Of a DNA stretch of 40,118 bases, positions 16,633 through 24,692 are shown in pieces (positions within the stretch are counted from its first letter, which is position 1; every line of letters begins with the position of its first letter). The notes beneath the pieces are model-generated. The model was not told where the DNA came from, did no database searches, and saw only the letters and a list, made by a program, of their open reading frames with translations. Both the position numbers and the translations under genes were made by a program. Origin of the DNA: Flavobacteriales bacterium (GTDB taxonomy: Bacteria; Bacteroidota; Bacteroidia; Flavobacteriales_G; JALEGO01); contig JAHDCS010000017.1 of assembly GCA_020629755.1 (NCBI GenBank), positions 1 to 40,118 of the forward strand, in the 5' to 3' direction.

Positions 16633-17136
16633 TTATTTAGCCGTTGGCTTCTTTTTAGGGGGGATGATTTTAAATCCAAGCACAGAATGCCCACAATGCG
16701 GCTTATGATCTTTAAACCCGTACCTCAAGTAATAAGTGCCTGAAGATTTGCATGGAAAAAAGATTTTACTGTAATATTTATTTTTTTGTTTTAAAAAGCT
16801 GGAGGCTACTAATCTATGATTATAATCATAGATTTCGACAAACATTCTTTTTTCATCTTGGTGCTGATCACTTAAAACAAAACTGTATGTAGTGCCTCTA
16901 AAAAAACTTTTTTTATACTCTATATACTCTCCCCCATATAAAAATTTAGATGGAGAAATAGTGTAGGAGTCTGAAAAATCAAAATCCCCCATTCTTTCAA
17001 AACATTCTGATTCTAGCTGTTTTTTAACCTGGTCTGTACACTTTTGAGCATGTAAAGAACATGACAAAACGCTCAAGAGAATCACTATCTTTAAAGAATT
17101 AGACATCATACCCATTGTATTTAAACACTTTATCAC
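16633..17136 (-). CDS. Secreted protein of unknown function
   Basis: A small exported protein with a signal peptide ending near SCSLHAQ. The remaining roughly 130 residues contain CTDQVKKQLESECFERMGDFDFSD, a Tyr/Phe-rich middle with a beta-sandwich look (YSFVLSDQHQDEKRMFVEIYDYN), CGHSVLGFKI and a Lys/Pro-rich tail. The longest start is GTG 17136, which forms a GTGA overlap with the preceding stop; ATG 17115 is an alternative that gives a more compact signal peptide. I recognise no family. Its place between a lipoprotein gene and another exported protein in the ABCG-like operon suggests a shared envelope role. A GGGGGGAT octamer lies at 16658-16665, in the template sense. Confidence 0.6.
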   Translation of the reverse strand: MIKCLNTMGMMSNSLKIVILLSVLSCSLHAQKCTDQVKKQLESECFERMGDFDFSDSYTISPSKFLYGGEYIEYKKSFFRGTTYSFVLSDQHQDEKRMFVEIYDYNHRLVASSFLKQKNKYYSKIFFPCKSSGTYYLRYGFKDHKPHCGHSVLGFKIIPPKKKPTAK

Positions 17137-18041
17137 TTTATAATGAATGAACGTATTTTATTAATTTGATTAAGTATCTCATCTAAGTCTTGCTCATCAC
17201 AACTTACCTCACTGGATGAAGAATCATCTATTACCAAAACACCGTCTTGTTCATGATAAGAGGTTTCTCCTTGATTTTTATTGAGTTGCACTTTTTGATA
17301 TTTCGTTTCTAGCTCTGCAATCATTTGATACAATTCATTAAAACTATCGTCTGTTTTAAAAGGTTCTAGAACAAGTAAAATATCTGTAATTACCATTTTT
17401 TGTTCTAGAATTTTAGTTCTCAACTCTTGGTTTTTTTCTTTCAAATATACATTTCGAGCTATATTAAGAGATTCTATAAATCCTCCACTAATCATTAAAA
17501 CAGCCGTATTTGATTTATTGTGTTCGTTCAAATAATTCACCATAAAATCAAAGTCTTTTGCCAGCACAAATACTAAAGAATCATTATCGTGCATATTTTC
17601 AGCATAATATTTCAGCTTTTTTAAATCAAAAAGTGTAGAGATATTTAAATCTGATGTCAATTTTCTTACTACATTAAAATAAGAGAATGCATCTCTGTAT
17701 TTTTTATGCAGATTTATATATGCCATATCCGCGGAGTATACCCCTAAATTCAAAGACTTTTTATACGTCGTTATGTAATCATCTGCATGGTCGACATCTG
17801 ACAAATAATCTTTGTGGTACTTAGCTTCAGCATGAAGAATATAGGTATTGATTTCAACAGGCGAAGGAATCGACTTTAAAATATTTTTAGTCACTCGGCC
17901 ATCTAAAATGGTATCTAAGTCAACCTTAATATCTGAGATGTTTTCTTCTAGAGTAGTGTTAGGGCTATTCTCAGAGCAAGAAACCCATAAAAGACTACCT
18001 AAAAGAACTAGGCAAAGAGAGGAGTTTTTTAAACCATTCAT
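17133..18041 (-). CDS. Lipoprotein of unknown function, mainly helical
   Basis: About 302 residues from ATG 18041 (MNGLKNSSL); an ATG five codons upstream (18056) is possible. The signal sequence ends LLWVSC followed by Ser, consistent with a lipoprotein retained in or sorted across the envelope. The mature part is predicted helical, with segments such as YADMAYINLHKKYRD-like text and SLNIARNVYLKEKNQELRT. It contains LNLGVYSADMAYIN and a Ser/Asp/Glu-rich acidic patch near the C terminus. The start lies inside the end of the upstream ABCG-like gene (47-base overlap), implying co-transcription. I do not recognise a characterised homologue. Confidence 0.7.
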   Translation of the reverse strand: MNGLKNSSLCLVLLGSLLWVSCSENSPNTTLEENISDIKVDLDTILDGRVTKNILKSIPSPVEINTYILHAEAKYHKDYLSDVDHADDYITTYKKSLNLGVYSADMAYINLHKKYRDAFSYFNVVRKLTSDLNISTLFDLKKLKYYAENMHDNDSLVFVLAKDFDFMVNYLNEHNKSNTAVLMISGGFIESLNIARNVYLKEKNQELRTKILEQKMVITDILLVLEPFKTDDSFNELYQMIAELETKYQKVQLNKNQGETSYHEQDGVLVIDDSSSSEVSCDEQDLDEILNQINKIRSFIIK

Positions 18042-21000
18042 AATACAAACAAACATAAAGAATTAGTATATAAAACCAAATTACAATAACATTAAACCAA
18101 AAGGTAGATAATTTTTTACCCAAAAGATATTTTTGAGGAGAAAATAATGGATAAGAAAACATCGAAAACTTTTGTTTAACATCCGGAAGGCTATAAATAG
18201 GGTCAATAATTTTTTTAAGCTGATTGCCTTTGTCTAAGAACACAAACTTTGCAGAAGACTTTTTTACTAAATCTTGAACACTTTCATTAAAGTTTTGATC
18301 TCTTAAACTTGTAAATGCCTCTTTGTCTTGACTTAACTTGTTCTGAATATAGGTTTCTTTTTGACGCGTAGATGTTTTGTAAATGCCTTGGTAGGATGCT
18401 GAAAGAAGGGCCAATTGAACACGCAATTTAGAGACTAAGTCAGCACTTAACTCTTTGTTTTGCAAGGTCTGAATAGCATCCAGCTCAATATTTGAATTAT
18501 TTCTAGCTTCGCAATGAAGTTCATTAAGAAGCTTTTCAAGTTTTTGCTGATTCATTTTTTGAACACTATCTATCTGTGAATTTATATTTCGTTTACAAAA
18601 AGAAAGATCTTCTTCTAGTTGATTTAGCCAATAATTACTCTTGTAATCAGAGGCGCTGATTTTTTGGTCGATGTCATAAAACGTTTTACCCCACGCATTA
18701 TTGGTAAATTGTTCTACCATCATGGCCTCATATGCCCAACGAGACGGTATGACTTCTGCAATTTTTGGCACATCGTAGCCTCCTCCTATCCATTTATTTA
18801 AATGCTCATACGGAAACATAGCACCCCCTAAAATCATTTGAGGAATAATTAGAATAGGGATAATAATATAAATAGTCACCGCTGAATTAAAGGCAGAAGA
18901 AATATTTAAGCCAAGCATATTCGAAAAACAAAATACACTAAACAATACCATCCAAAAGCTAAAAAACATGCCTTTAATTTCTAGAATAGAATTGCCTATC
19001 CATACAAAACAAGCCGCTTGTATCGCAGATAAAATAAAAAGCAAGAATACTTTAGAGAGCAGGTAACTATTTCTTGATAGGTTAAGAAATTTTTCTCTTT
19101 TTAAAATTTTCCTATCCCTAAATATCTCTTCAGCACTCACTGTTAATCCAATGAACATCGAGACCACGATCCCCACAAAAATATACGAAGGTATGTTGCT
19201 GTTTTCTCTAAATAAATAAGCGGGCTGATCAGGATCAGGTAAATAGCGAATAATAAAAGCTAAAAAAAAGGCCAAAAGCGGGGCTTCTATCAAATTAATC
19301 AATATATACTGCAGATTACTGATCTTAGATAAAAAATCTCGTTTGGTAAATATTTTGGCTTGCTTCCATTTTTTTGGCAAAAACAAAAGTTGCGGAAATT
19401 TATCATTTGTATCTTCTGGCTTATCAATTAAGATGTGCTGATCAAAATAAGATTTCCATTGCCGCGGGCTTACTTTTCTAGTATCCGTAAGGTTCCCATA
19501 CTCATCCACCACCTTGGATTCGATAATGTTAAATATAATTTCAGGATTTACATTTCCACACGTAGGGCATTCTGAAACATGGCTATCGATCTGATGGTCA
19601 ATTGTTTTAAAATAGCTAACGGCTTCGGTTGGGTTGCCATAATAGATTTGATATCCCCCCACATCTAAAATGCAAATCTTATCAAACATTTTATAAATAT
19701 CAGAAGAGGGCTGATGAATCACCACAAATATCAACTTTCCTTTCAATGACAGCTCACGTAAGAGGTCTATCACATTCTCTGAATCCCTTGAAGAAAGCCC
19801 AGAGGTAGGTTCATCCAAAAATAAAAGCGCGGGTTCTCTGATAAGTTCAAGCGCAATATTCAATCTTTTGCGTTGTCCGCCGCTAATTGTTTTGTTTAAA
19901 GGCGATCCTACTTTAAGATGAGCTATTTCTGCTAAACCCAAAGCATGAAGGGTCTGCTGCACTTTTTCTTCGATCGCTTGCTCGTTTAAATTATCAAAAC
20001 AAAGTTGAGCTGCATAAAATAAGTTTTGAAATACTGTTAAATCTTCAATTAATAAATCGTCTTGAGGCACGTATCCAATAACCCCTTGCAGTTCTTCGGA
20101 GGCATGATTGATGTCTTTTTGATTAATTTTTATAGAGCCTTCTGCCAAAGGCAAACTCCCCATTAATGCGTTTAGCAAGGTTGTTTTTCCTGCCCCACTT
20201 GCGCCCATTATCCCAACTAGAGTGGCTTCATCTTCATATACATTAACGCCACGCAAACCATATCCCCCCGACTTAAACTTATACACAATATTTTGAGCTT
20301 CAAATAAAACTCTTGTTTTAGATTTCTGCTTAATCAATGATGAGACAATATCACTGTAATAAATCGGTTTTTCTTTTTTGAATTTCAGACTGCTGCCAGA
20401 AGCAAAAACATATACTGTTTTAGCTTGCAAAGGCAATCCATTTAAAAGAATATCACTGTGAAGACCCTCATAACGCACAAAAAACAAATCATCTGCAGCC
20501 TTAAAAAGACAAATCTGCCCTTGTACATCCTGATTCTCAAAACACACTGAAGCGGGGTGTTTTTTCTTAATCGCTTCTATCTCCTCTGAGATAAACACAA
20601 AACTTGAACTATCAGAATCTGAAGGAATATTTTGTGTGATATAGCCTTTAATCTGCGCGTTTAAAAGATCCGAAATTTTAAATGCATCCGCTACGGTATC
20701 AATAAGTTCTTGCTTCTGCTCATCTATGTGCGCGGTTGAACAAATCATCTCGTAAAGGCGCACTAACACAATTACTTTTTGCTTGTTCACAAGCGTTTTA
20801 TTGATCTTTTTACAAACCTTAAGGGTTTTTACAGAGTCTAACATAGAGACCCTCTTTTTCTTTGTGATTTCTGCTTTTTTAGGCGCACAAAAAGAATCAA
20901 AAAGCGCTAAATATTCGTCTATTTTTTCTTTCGGAAGTTGTTTAAGTAAAAAGGTATGAACAAAGTTTCTCTCTTCGCTAGAAAGCGTATCTGCCTGTTT

Positions 21001-21051
21001 TGCAACTAAGGCAAATAACTCCATTAAGGCTCTTAGAATTTCTTCACTCAT
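17995..21051 (-). CDS. ABCG-like ABC half transporter with TerB-like and FHA-like N-terminal domains
   Basis: A 1018-residue fusion of cytoplasmic and membrane parts. Residues 1-140 are helical and resemble a TerB-type fold. Residues 150-235 resemble an FHA-like beta domain (LNGLP near 203). The ATPase follows: Walker A GASGAGKTT (283-291), signature ISGGQRKRL (389-397), Walker B LLFLDEPTSGL (409-419). A CPTCGN motif lies in the linker. An ABC-2 membrane domain follows with about six helices and a long, Gln/Lys-rich extracytoplasmic loop before the last helix. The NBD-then-TMD order is that of ABCG/White-type exporters. The cargo is unknown; the three exported proteins downstream are possible partners or substrates. 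Confidence 0.85.
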   Translation of the reverse strand: MSEEILRALMELFALVAKQADTLSSEERNFVHTFLLKQLPKEKIDEYLALFDSFCAPKKAEITKKKRVSMLDSVKTLKVCKKINKTLVNKQKVIVLVRLYEMICSTAHIDEQKQELIDTVADAFKISDLLNAQIKGYITQNIPSDSDSSSFVFISEEIEAIKKKHPASVCFENQDVQGQICLFKAADDLFFVRYEGLHSDILLNGLPLQAKTVYVFASGSSLKFKKEKPIYYSDIVSSLIKQKSKTRVLFEAQNIVYKFKSGGYGLRGVNVYEDEATLVGIMGASGAGKTTLLNALMGSLPLAEGSIKINQKDINHASEELQGVIGYVPQDDLLIEDLTVFQNLFYAAQLCFDNLNEQAIEEKVQQTLHALGLAEIAHLKVGSPLNKTISGGQRKRLNIALELIREPALLFLDEPTSGLSSRDSENVIDLLRELSLKGKLIFVVIHQPSSDIYKMFDKICILDVGGYQIYYGNPTEAVSYFKTIDHQIDSHVSECPTCGNVNPEIIFNIIESKVVDEYGNLTDTRKVSPRQWKSYFDQHILIDKPEDTNDKFPQLLFLPKKWKQAKIFTKRDFLSKISNLQYILINLIEAPLLAFFLAFIIRYLPDPDQPAYLFRENSNIPSYIFVGIVVSMFIGLTVSAEEIFRDRKILKREKFLNLSRNSYLLSKVFLLFILSAIQAACFVWIGNSILEIKGMFFSFWMVLFSVFCFSNMLGLNISSAFNSAVTIYIIIPILIIPQMILGGAMFPYEHLNKWIGGGYDVPKIAEVIPSRWAYEAMMVEQFTNNAWGKTFYDIDQKISASDYKSNYWLNQLEEDLSFCKRNINSQIDSVQKMNQQKLEKLLNELHCEARNNSNIELDAIQTLQNKELSADLVSKLRVQLALLSASYQGIYKTSTRQKETYIQNKLSQDKEAFTSLRDQNFNESVQDLVKKSSAKFVFLDKGNQLKKIIDPIYSLPDVKQKFSMFSYPLFSPQKYLLGKKLSTFWFNVIVIWFYILILYVCLYYEWFKKLLSLPSSFR

Positions 21052-21079
21052 AAAATAGCTGTAACTTTATCGCCTCTCA

Positions 21080-21087
21080 CAAAAGTA
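21080..21087 (-). promoter_or_regulatory. Candidate -7 box for the ABCG-like operon
   Basis: On the minus strand this reads TACTTTTG, matching TAnnTTTG, 28 bases upstream of the transporter ATG. It sits in the 43-base gap shared with the divergent aminotransferase gene. Confidence 0.45.
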
Positions 21088-21094
21088 TAATTTT

Positions 21095-22282
21095 ATGCGA
21101 ACCAGAAGAGCTTTTTTTTTAAATCATTTAGCACAGACAAGCCCCAGCCCTCCGATGCTTGATTTCTCAAGCGCAAAGGGGTCTTTCATATTTGACCATA
21201 AAGGAAAGAAGTTCCTTGATTTTATATCTGGCATTTCTGTCTCGAACCTAGGGCATGGCCATAAAAAAATCATTCAGGCCATTGAAACACAAGCCAAAAA
21301 ACATCTGCACTTAATGGTGTATGGCGAACATATTATTTCGCCACAAGTCTCTCTGGCTAAAAAACTAACTGCACTGCTTCCTAAAAGCTTAAATTCTGTT
21401 TACTTTTTAAACTCTGGATCTGAAGCGATAGAAGGAGCCTTAAAACTGGCAAAAAGATATACCGGAAAACATAAAATTATTGCTTTTAACAAGGCCTATC
21501 ATGGGAGCTCTCATGGGGCATTAAGTCTAATGAGCGAGTCGTATTACAATGAAAAATATGGGCCATTACTACCAGAAGTATACTTTGCTGAGCCAAATAA
21601 AACAAAGGACTTAAACCTAATAGATGAAAAGACCGCCTGTGTTATTTTAGAGCCCGTACAAGCAGAAGCTGGTGTAAGGCTTTTTAAATCGTCTTTTTTA
21701 AAAGCGCTCAAAGCGCAATGCAAACGCGTTGGTGCTTTGTTGATTTTTGATGAGATTCAAACCGGTATAGGAAGAACTGGTTCTATGTTCTGTTTCGAGA
21801 AATTAAATACCACTCCTGATGTACTTTGTTTGGGTAAGGCTTTAGGGGGAGGGATGCCTTTATCTGCCTTTATTTCTTCTAAAAAAATCATCTCATCATT
21901 AAGCGACAATCCTATACTAGGCCACATCACCACCTTTGGAGGACACCCTGTAAGTTGTGCTGCTGCAGAAGCATCATTAAATATTTTATCCACACAAAAA
22001 AACATCATTACACAAGTACATAAGAAAGAACAATACATTAAGAAGTTCTTTAAAAATGTAAAAGGCGTTAAAAAAATAAGATCTAGTGGTCTTTTGATGG
22101 CTCTTGAGCTTAAGAATGAAAAAGCTGTTTTTAAAGTTGTGGACCGGTGCTTAGAAAACGGACTACTGGTCGATTGGTTTTTATATAATCAAAACTGTAT
22201 TCGCATTGCGCCTCCACTGACTATTAAGACAAAAGAACTTACTTGGGGCTGTGAAACACTTAAAAAAGCAATCAGTAAATAA
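21095..22282 (+). CDS. PLP-dependent class III aminotransferase
   Basis: A cytoplasmic aminotransferase of 395 residues in the acetylornithine/ornithine/4-aminobutyrate group. Visible: the dimer/substrate region FISGISVSNLGHGHKKI, PLP phosphate motif NSGSEAIEGALKLAKRYTG, AYHGSSHGAL, D219 in [13 protein letters not shown], the Schiff-base lysine in CLGKALGGGMPLSA, and TTFGGHPVSC. It is a different paralogue from RocD: shorter, and without the RocD N-terminal motif. The exact amino donor cannot be read from sequence; acetylornithine or another omega-amino acid is plausible. It is transcribed divergently from the ABCG-like operon and ends four bases before MITE copy 2. Confidence 0.85.
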   Translation: MRTRRAFFLNHLAQTSPSPPMLDFSSAKGSFIFDHKGKKFLDFISGISVSNLGHGHKKIIQAIETQAKKHLHLMVYGEHIISPQVSLAKKLTALLPKSLNSVYFLNSGSEAIEGALKLAKRYTGKHKIIAFNKAYHGSSHGALSLMSESYYNEKYGPLLPEVYFAEPNKTKDLNLIDEKTACVILEPVQAEAGVRLFKSSFLKALKAQCKRVGALLIFDEIQTGIGRTGSMFCFEKLNTTPDVLCLGKALGGGMPLSAFISSKKIISSLSDNPILGHITTFGGHPVSCAAAEASLNILSTQKNIITQVHKKEQYIKKFFKNVKGVKKIRSSGLLMALELKNEKAVFKVVDRCLENGLLVDWFLYNQNCIRIAPPLTIKTKELTWGCETLKKAISK

Positions 22283-22285
22283 TTA

Positions 22286-22457
22286 CTTAGAAACTGTTTA
22301 AATTTTATTCTGAAAAAATCCTTATGAATCCTTTTTTGTTATTCATCAAATTTTTTCATTCAAGTAGCGCTGCTATTATCATTCTAAAATTTATCGACTA
22401 ACAGAAAAAGTCTTTAGTATAACTATTTTTACGACTAAAACTTAAATAGTTTCTTAG
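22286..22457. mobile_element. MITE-like inverted-repeat element, copy 2 (short form)
   Basis: This is the reverse-complement counterpart of the element at 4236-4593 without its nested 183-base insert. The ends are GAAACTGTTTAA and an imperfect TTAAATAGTTTC, with CTTAG on the same strand at both outer edges (22286-22290 and 22453-22457). The shared internal block includes TAGCAGCGCTACTTG in copy 1 and its complement here, and is nearly identical over about 100 bases, so the two insertions are fairly recent. It has no coding capacity. Its right end overlaps the last codons and stop of the GH113-like gene. Confidence 0.85.
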
Positions 22458-23481
22458 AAAACAGAGAAAAATATCTGGTAATTACTTTTTCTGAGGGTTT
22501 ATTCTGAGGTGTATAGGCGTAATCTTGAGCTCCGCCCGTGTGTTGATGGTCGTACTTCCATTCCCATATGAATCCGCCTTTGAACCATGATTTATAAAAA
22601 AAAGAGTCAAAAATAGCTTTAAAAGCAATCGCTTGGCCTTTAAGGTTGACTTTTTTTGAATAGGTATCGCTCCATGTGTTAACTGTCACAAAGTCTCTAG
22701 AACAATAGCCAAACTCTGTAAACAAAATTTGTTTTGAATAACGCTTCGAAATATTTTCAATGGCAAATACATGCTTACGCCATTTGTTGAGCAAGTTGTC
22801 TTCTGTGGGTGTCTTTTCTTTGGAAAGTGGAAAATAGGCATCTATACCAATGAAATCTAACTCTGACCAAAATGGAACCATATAGTAATCGTCCCAGTTA
22901 GAGGCGTAAGTGAGTTTACCTGAATACACCTTTCGTATTTGCGCAATCAGATGGTTAAAAAAAGGAGCTCTTTTCTTTATAGACTCTCTTAATTCAGTTG
23001 CAAAACAAAATACATCTACATTTTCTTGCTCAGCTATCTGAGCCATTTCAAGTACATATTTTGAAAAATTCTCTTGCCACTCTTGCCAATCTCTTTCGTG
23101 TTTAAGAGCGAAGTGTCCCACGTAATAGCTTTCAGGGATCCAAAGCTGGGGTTTGAGCATGACTTTAAATCCGTTTTTTTTAGCTTCTCTAATTTGTCGA
23201 GCAACGCCTTTATGGGTTTCTCCCCACCATTGCCCTGGTAAATCATATGTAATACTAGAACCGTTTTTCTCTGCCAATGCATAAGGGACAATACTTACAA
23301 AATTTGCGTTTACATTTTTTACACCTTGAAAATCTAAATATGCAGAATCTCTAGGCGCTTCAAGGTGTAATCCACAAATTTTTTGCGCTTGAATTGTGAG
23401 ATAAAAACATCCCCCCACAAATAACACGACACTCAAAAGCAAATACGCTATGACCCCTTTGCAAGACATATGATGATTCAA
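22435..23481 (-). CDS. GH113-like glycoside hydrolase, membrane-anchored or exported
   Basis: A TIM-barrel enzyme resembling GH113 (beta-1,4-mannanase-type). The 348-residue product begins with a hydrophobic segment at 9-31 (signal peptide or anchor). The barrel includes KVMLKPQLWIP, the probable acid/base Glu E163 in FCFATELRES, FIGIDAYFPLS, the probable nucleophile E256 in ILFTEFGY, and GGFIWEWKYDH near the end. Catalytic roles are assigned by analogy. Start: ATG 23481, with ATG 23469 as an alternative. The last seven codons (SKKLFKF) and the stop fall inside the end of MITE copy 2, so the insertion replaced the original C terminus, after the catalytic core. An octamer GGGGGGAT lies in the signal region. 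Confidence 0.8.
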   Translation of the reverse strand: MNHHMSCKGVIAYLLLSVVLFVGGCFYLTIQAQKICGLHLEAPRDSAYLDFQGVKNVNANFVSIVPYALAEKNGSSITYDLPGQWWGETHKGVARQIREAKKNGFKVMLKPQLWIPESYYVGHFALKHERDWQEWQENFSKYVLEMAQIAEQENVDVFCFATELRESIKKRAPFFNHLIAQIRKVYSGKLTYASNWDDYYMVPFWSELDFIGIDAYFPLSKEKTPTEDNLLNKWRKHVFAIENISKRYSKQILFTEFGYCSRDFVTVNTWSDTYSKKVNLKGQAIAFKAIFDSFFYKSWFKGGFIWEWKYDHQHTGGAQDYAYTPQNKPSEKVITRYFSLFSKKLFKF

Positions 23482-23528
23482 ATTAAAGAATTAATTCAAA
23501 GAGTTCTTTTCCTTTTAAAGAAAATATA

Positions 23529-23536
23529 TACATTTG
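23529..23536 (+). promoter_or_regulatory. ffs: Candidate -7 box for the SRP RNA
   Basis: TACATTTG matches the Bacteroidota -7 consensus TAnnTTTG and ends four bases before the predicted 5' end of the SRP RNA, as expected for a start site just downstream. Confidence 0.55.
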
Positions 23537-23540
23537 GTCC

Positions 23541-23640
23541 TGGGCAAGTCCTGTACGACCAGCTCCTGCTGAACTCCCCCAGGACGGGAACGTAGCAAGG
23601 GTAGGTGGTTGTAGCGGTGCGATGCAGATCGCTTGCCCAT
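23541..23640 (+). ncRNA. ffs: Signal recognition particle RNA (4.5S, small bacterial type)
   Basis: This is an RNA of about 100 bases that binds Ffh and FtsY for co-translational membrane targeting. The ends pair as TGGGCAAG (23541-23548) with CTTGCCCA (23632-23639), giving the long hairpin. The apical Ffh-binding region is recognisable: CCAGGACGGGAAC followed by GTAGCA, equivalent to the AGG-x-GGAA-x-AGCA core of E. coli 4.5S RNA, with symmetric and asymmetric loops in the right places. A T run follows at 23640. The G+C content is clearly higher than the flanks, as expected for a structured RNA. It sits between the divergent GH113-like gene and a lipoprotein gene on the same strand. Confidence 0.93.
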
Positions 23641-23668
23641 TTTTATTTATTTAACAAAACACAACACA

Positions 23669-24553
23669 ATGAAAAAAATAGTTTACTCTTTAACATTTAT
23701 CGCTCTTTGCTTCTCTTGTACAAATGATACTGTCGATGCAGAAAAACAAAAATTAATGGACGACATGAAATCGCTTAGAGCTGAAATGGCGGATAAAGAT
23801 TCTTCGTTCACTCAAGTTTTAAGTTATTTCTCTGACATTCAAAACAATTTAAATGAAATCAAAAAAAGAGAAGGCATAGTCACTGAAGCTTCTGCCGGAG
23901 GAGACGGATTAACTGAGAATAAAAAAAATATGATCGTGGATGATCTTCAGGCTATAAATGCCTTAATGGCTGAAAACAAAAACAAAATAAGTGAACTGCG
24001 TAAGATTTTAAATTCAAAAAACAGCCTTTTAAAATCTAAGGATTCTAAAATCAGCGATTTAGAATCAACTTTAAACAGCACACTTGAAACATTAAATCAG
24101 ACGGTATTGCAAAAAGACTCTCAAATTGCTGGTCTTAGAGAAGATTTAACCAAGCTTAGAATTTCACATGATTTACTTGTCATGGAAAACACAGAAAATC
24201 TTGAAACAATTGAAACCAAGAAAGATGAATTAAACACTGTTTATTATTGCTATGGCACCTATAAAGAACTAAAAGAAAAAGGTGTGTTAACTAAAGAAGG
24301 TGGGCTCATTGGAATTGGCAGAACAACCAAATTAAAAGAGAATGCAAATCTAGAGTACTTCACTCAAGTTGATGCGAGAACATTTAATGAGGTAGAATTA
24401 AACACAAAAAATGCCGAACTTGTTTCTTCTCACCCAGCTGGGTCTTATAAATTTGCGAAATCAGCAGACGGTAAAAAAATTGAATTTTTGATCATTGAAG
24501 ATGCGCAAAAATTCTGGTCAGTTTCTAAATACTTAGTTATAAAAGTATCATAA
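23669..24553 (+). CDS. Coiled-coil lipoprotein of unknown function
   Basis: A 294-residue protein from ATG 23669. The longer frame to 23633 would run into the SRP RNA. The signal sequence MKKIVYSLTFIALCFSC carries a lipobox-like end (CFSC), so the protein is a probable lipoprotein. Residues of about 25-205 are a long, charged helical region with heptad-like repeats (LRKILNSKNSLLKSKDSKISDLESTL-type pattern), a predicted coiled coil. A compact C-terminal domain follows (YYCYGTYKELKEKGVLTKEGGLIGIGR; SHPAGSYKF; FLIIEDAQKFW). The overall design, lipid anchor, stalk and globular head, suits an envelope spacer or attachment role, which is inference. It ends before a strong terminator. Confidence 0.75.
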   Translation: MKKIVYSLTFIALCFSCTNDTVDAEKQKLMDDMKSLRAEMADKDSSFTQVLSYFSDIQNNLNEIKKREGIVTEASAGGDGLTENKKNMIVDDLQAINALMAENKNKISELRKILNSKNSLLKSKDSKISDLESTLNSTLETLNQTVLQKDSQIAGLREDLTKLRISHDLLVMENTENLETIETKKDELNTVYYCYGTYKELKEKGVLTKEGGLIGIGRTTKLKENANLEYFTQVDARTFNEVELNTKNAELVSSHPAGSYKFAKSADGKKIEFLIIEDAQKFWSVSKYLVIKVS

Positions 24554-24574
24554 ACTAAAAATATCCTTTCAATT

Positions 24575-24608
24575 AAAGCAGGTTGATGAATAATCAACCT
24601 GCTTTTTT
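24575..24608 (+). terminator. Rho-independent terminator after the coiled-coil lipoprotein
   Basis: A twelve-base-pair stem (AAAGCAGGTTGA / TCAACCTGCTTT) with a seven-base loop, then six T. It ends the SRP RNA and lipoprotein region on the plus strand. Confidence 0.85.
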
Positions 24609-24692
24609 ATTTATATATTAGGCTGTATATTTTCCCACGAAATAATTGATTTAAGTTGTATTATTTTAGATCTTTATGCAAAACTTTATTCT

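Noticed and set aside
21757-22038. Antisense reading frames inside the aminotransferase and other genes (for example also 15552-15872 and 27418-27639).
   Set aside because: They lie wholly inside well-supported genes on the other strand and show no protein features.
23633-23668. Upstream start for the coiled-coil lipoprotein.
   Set aside because: It would begin inside the SRP RNA 3' arm and place twelve residues before a clean lipoprotein signal that starts at ATG 23669.
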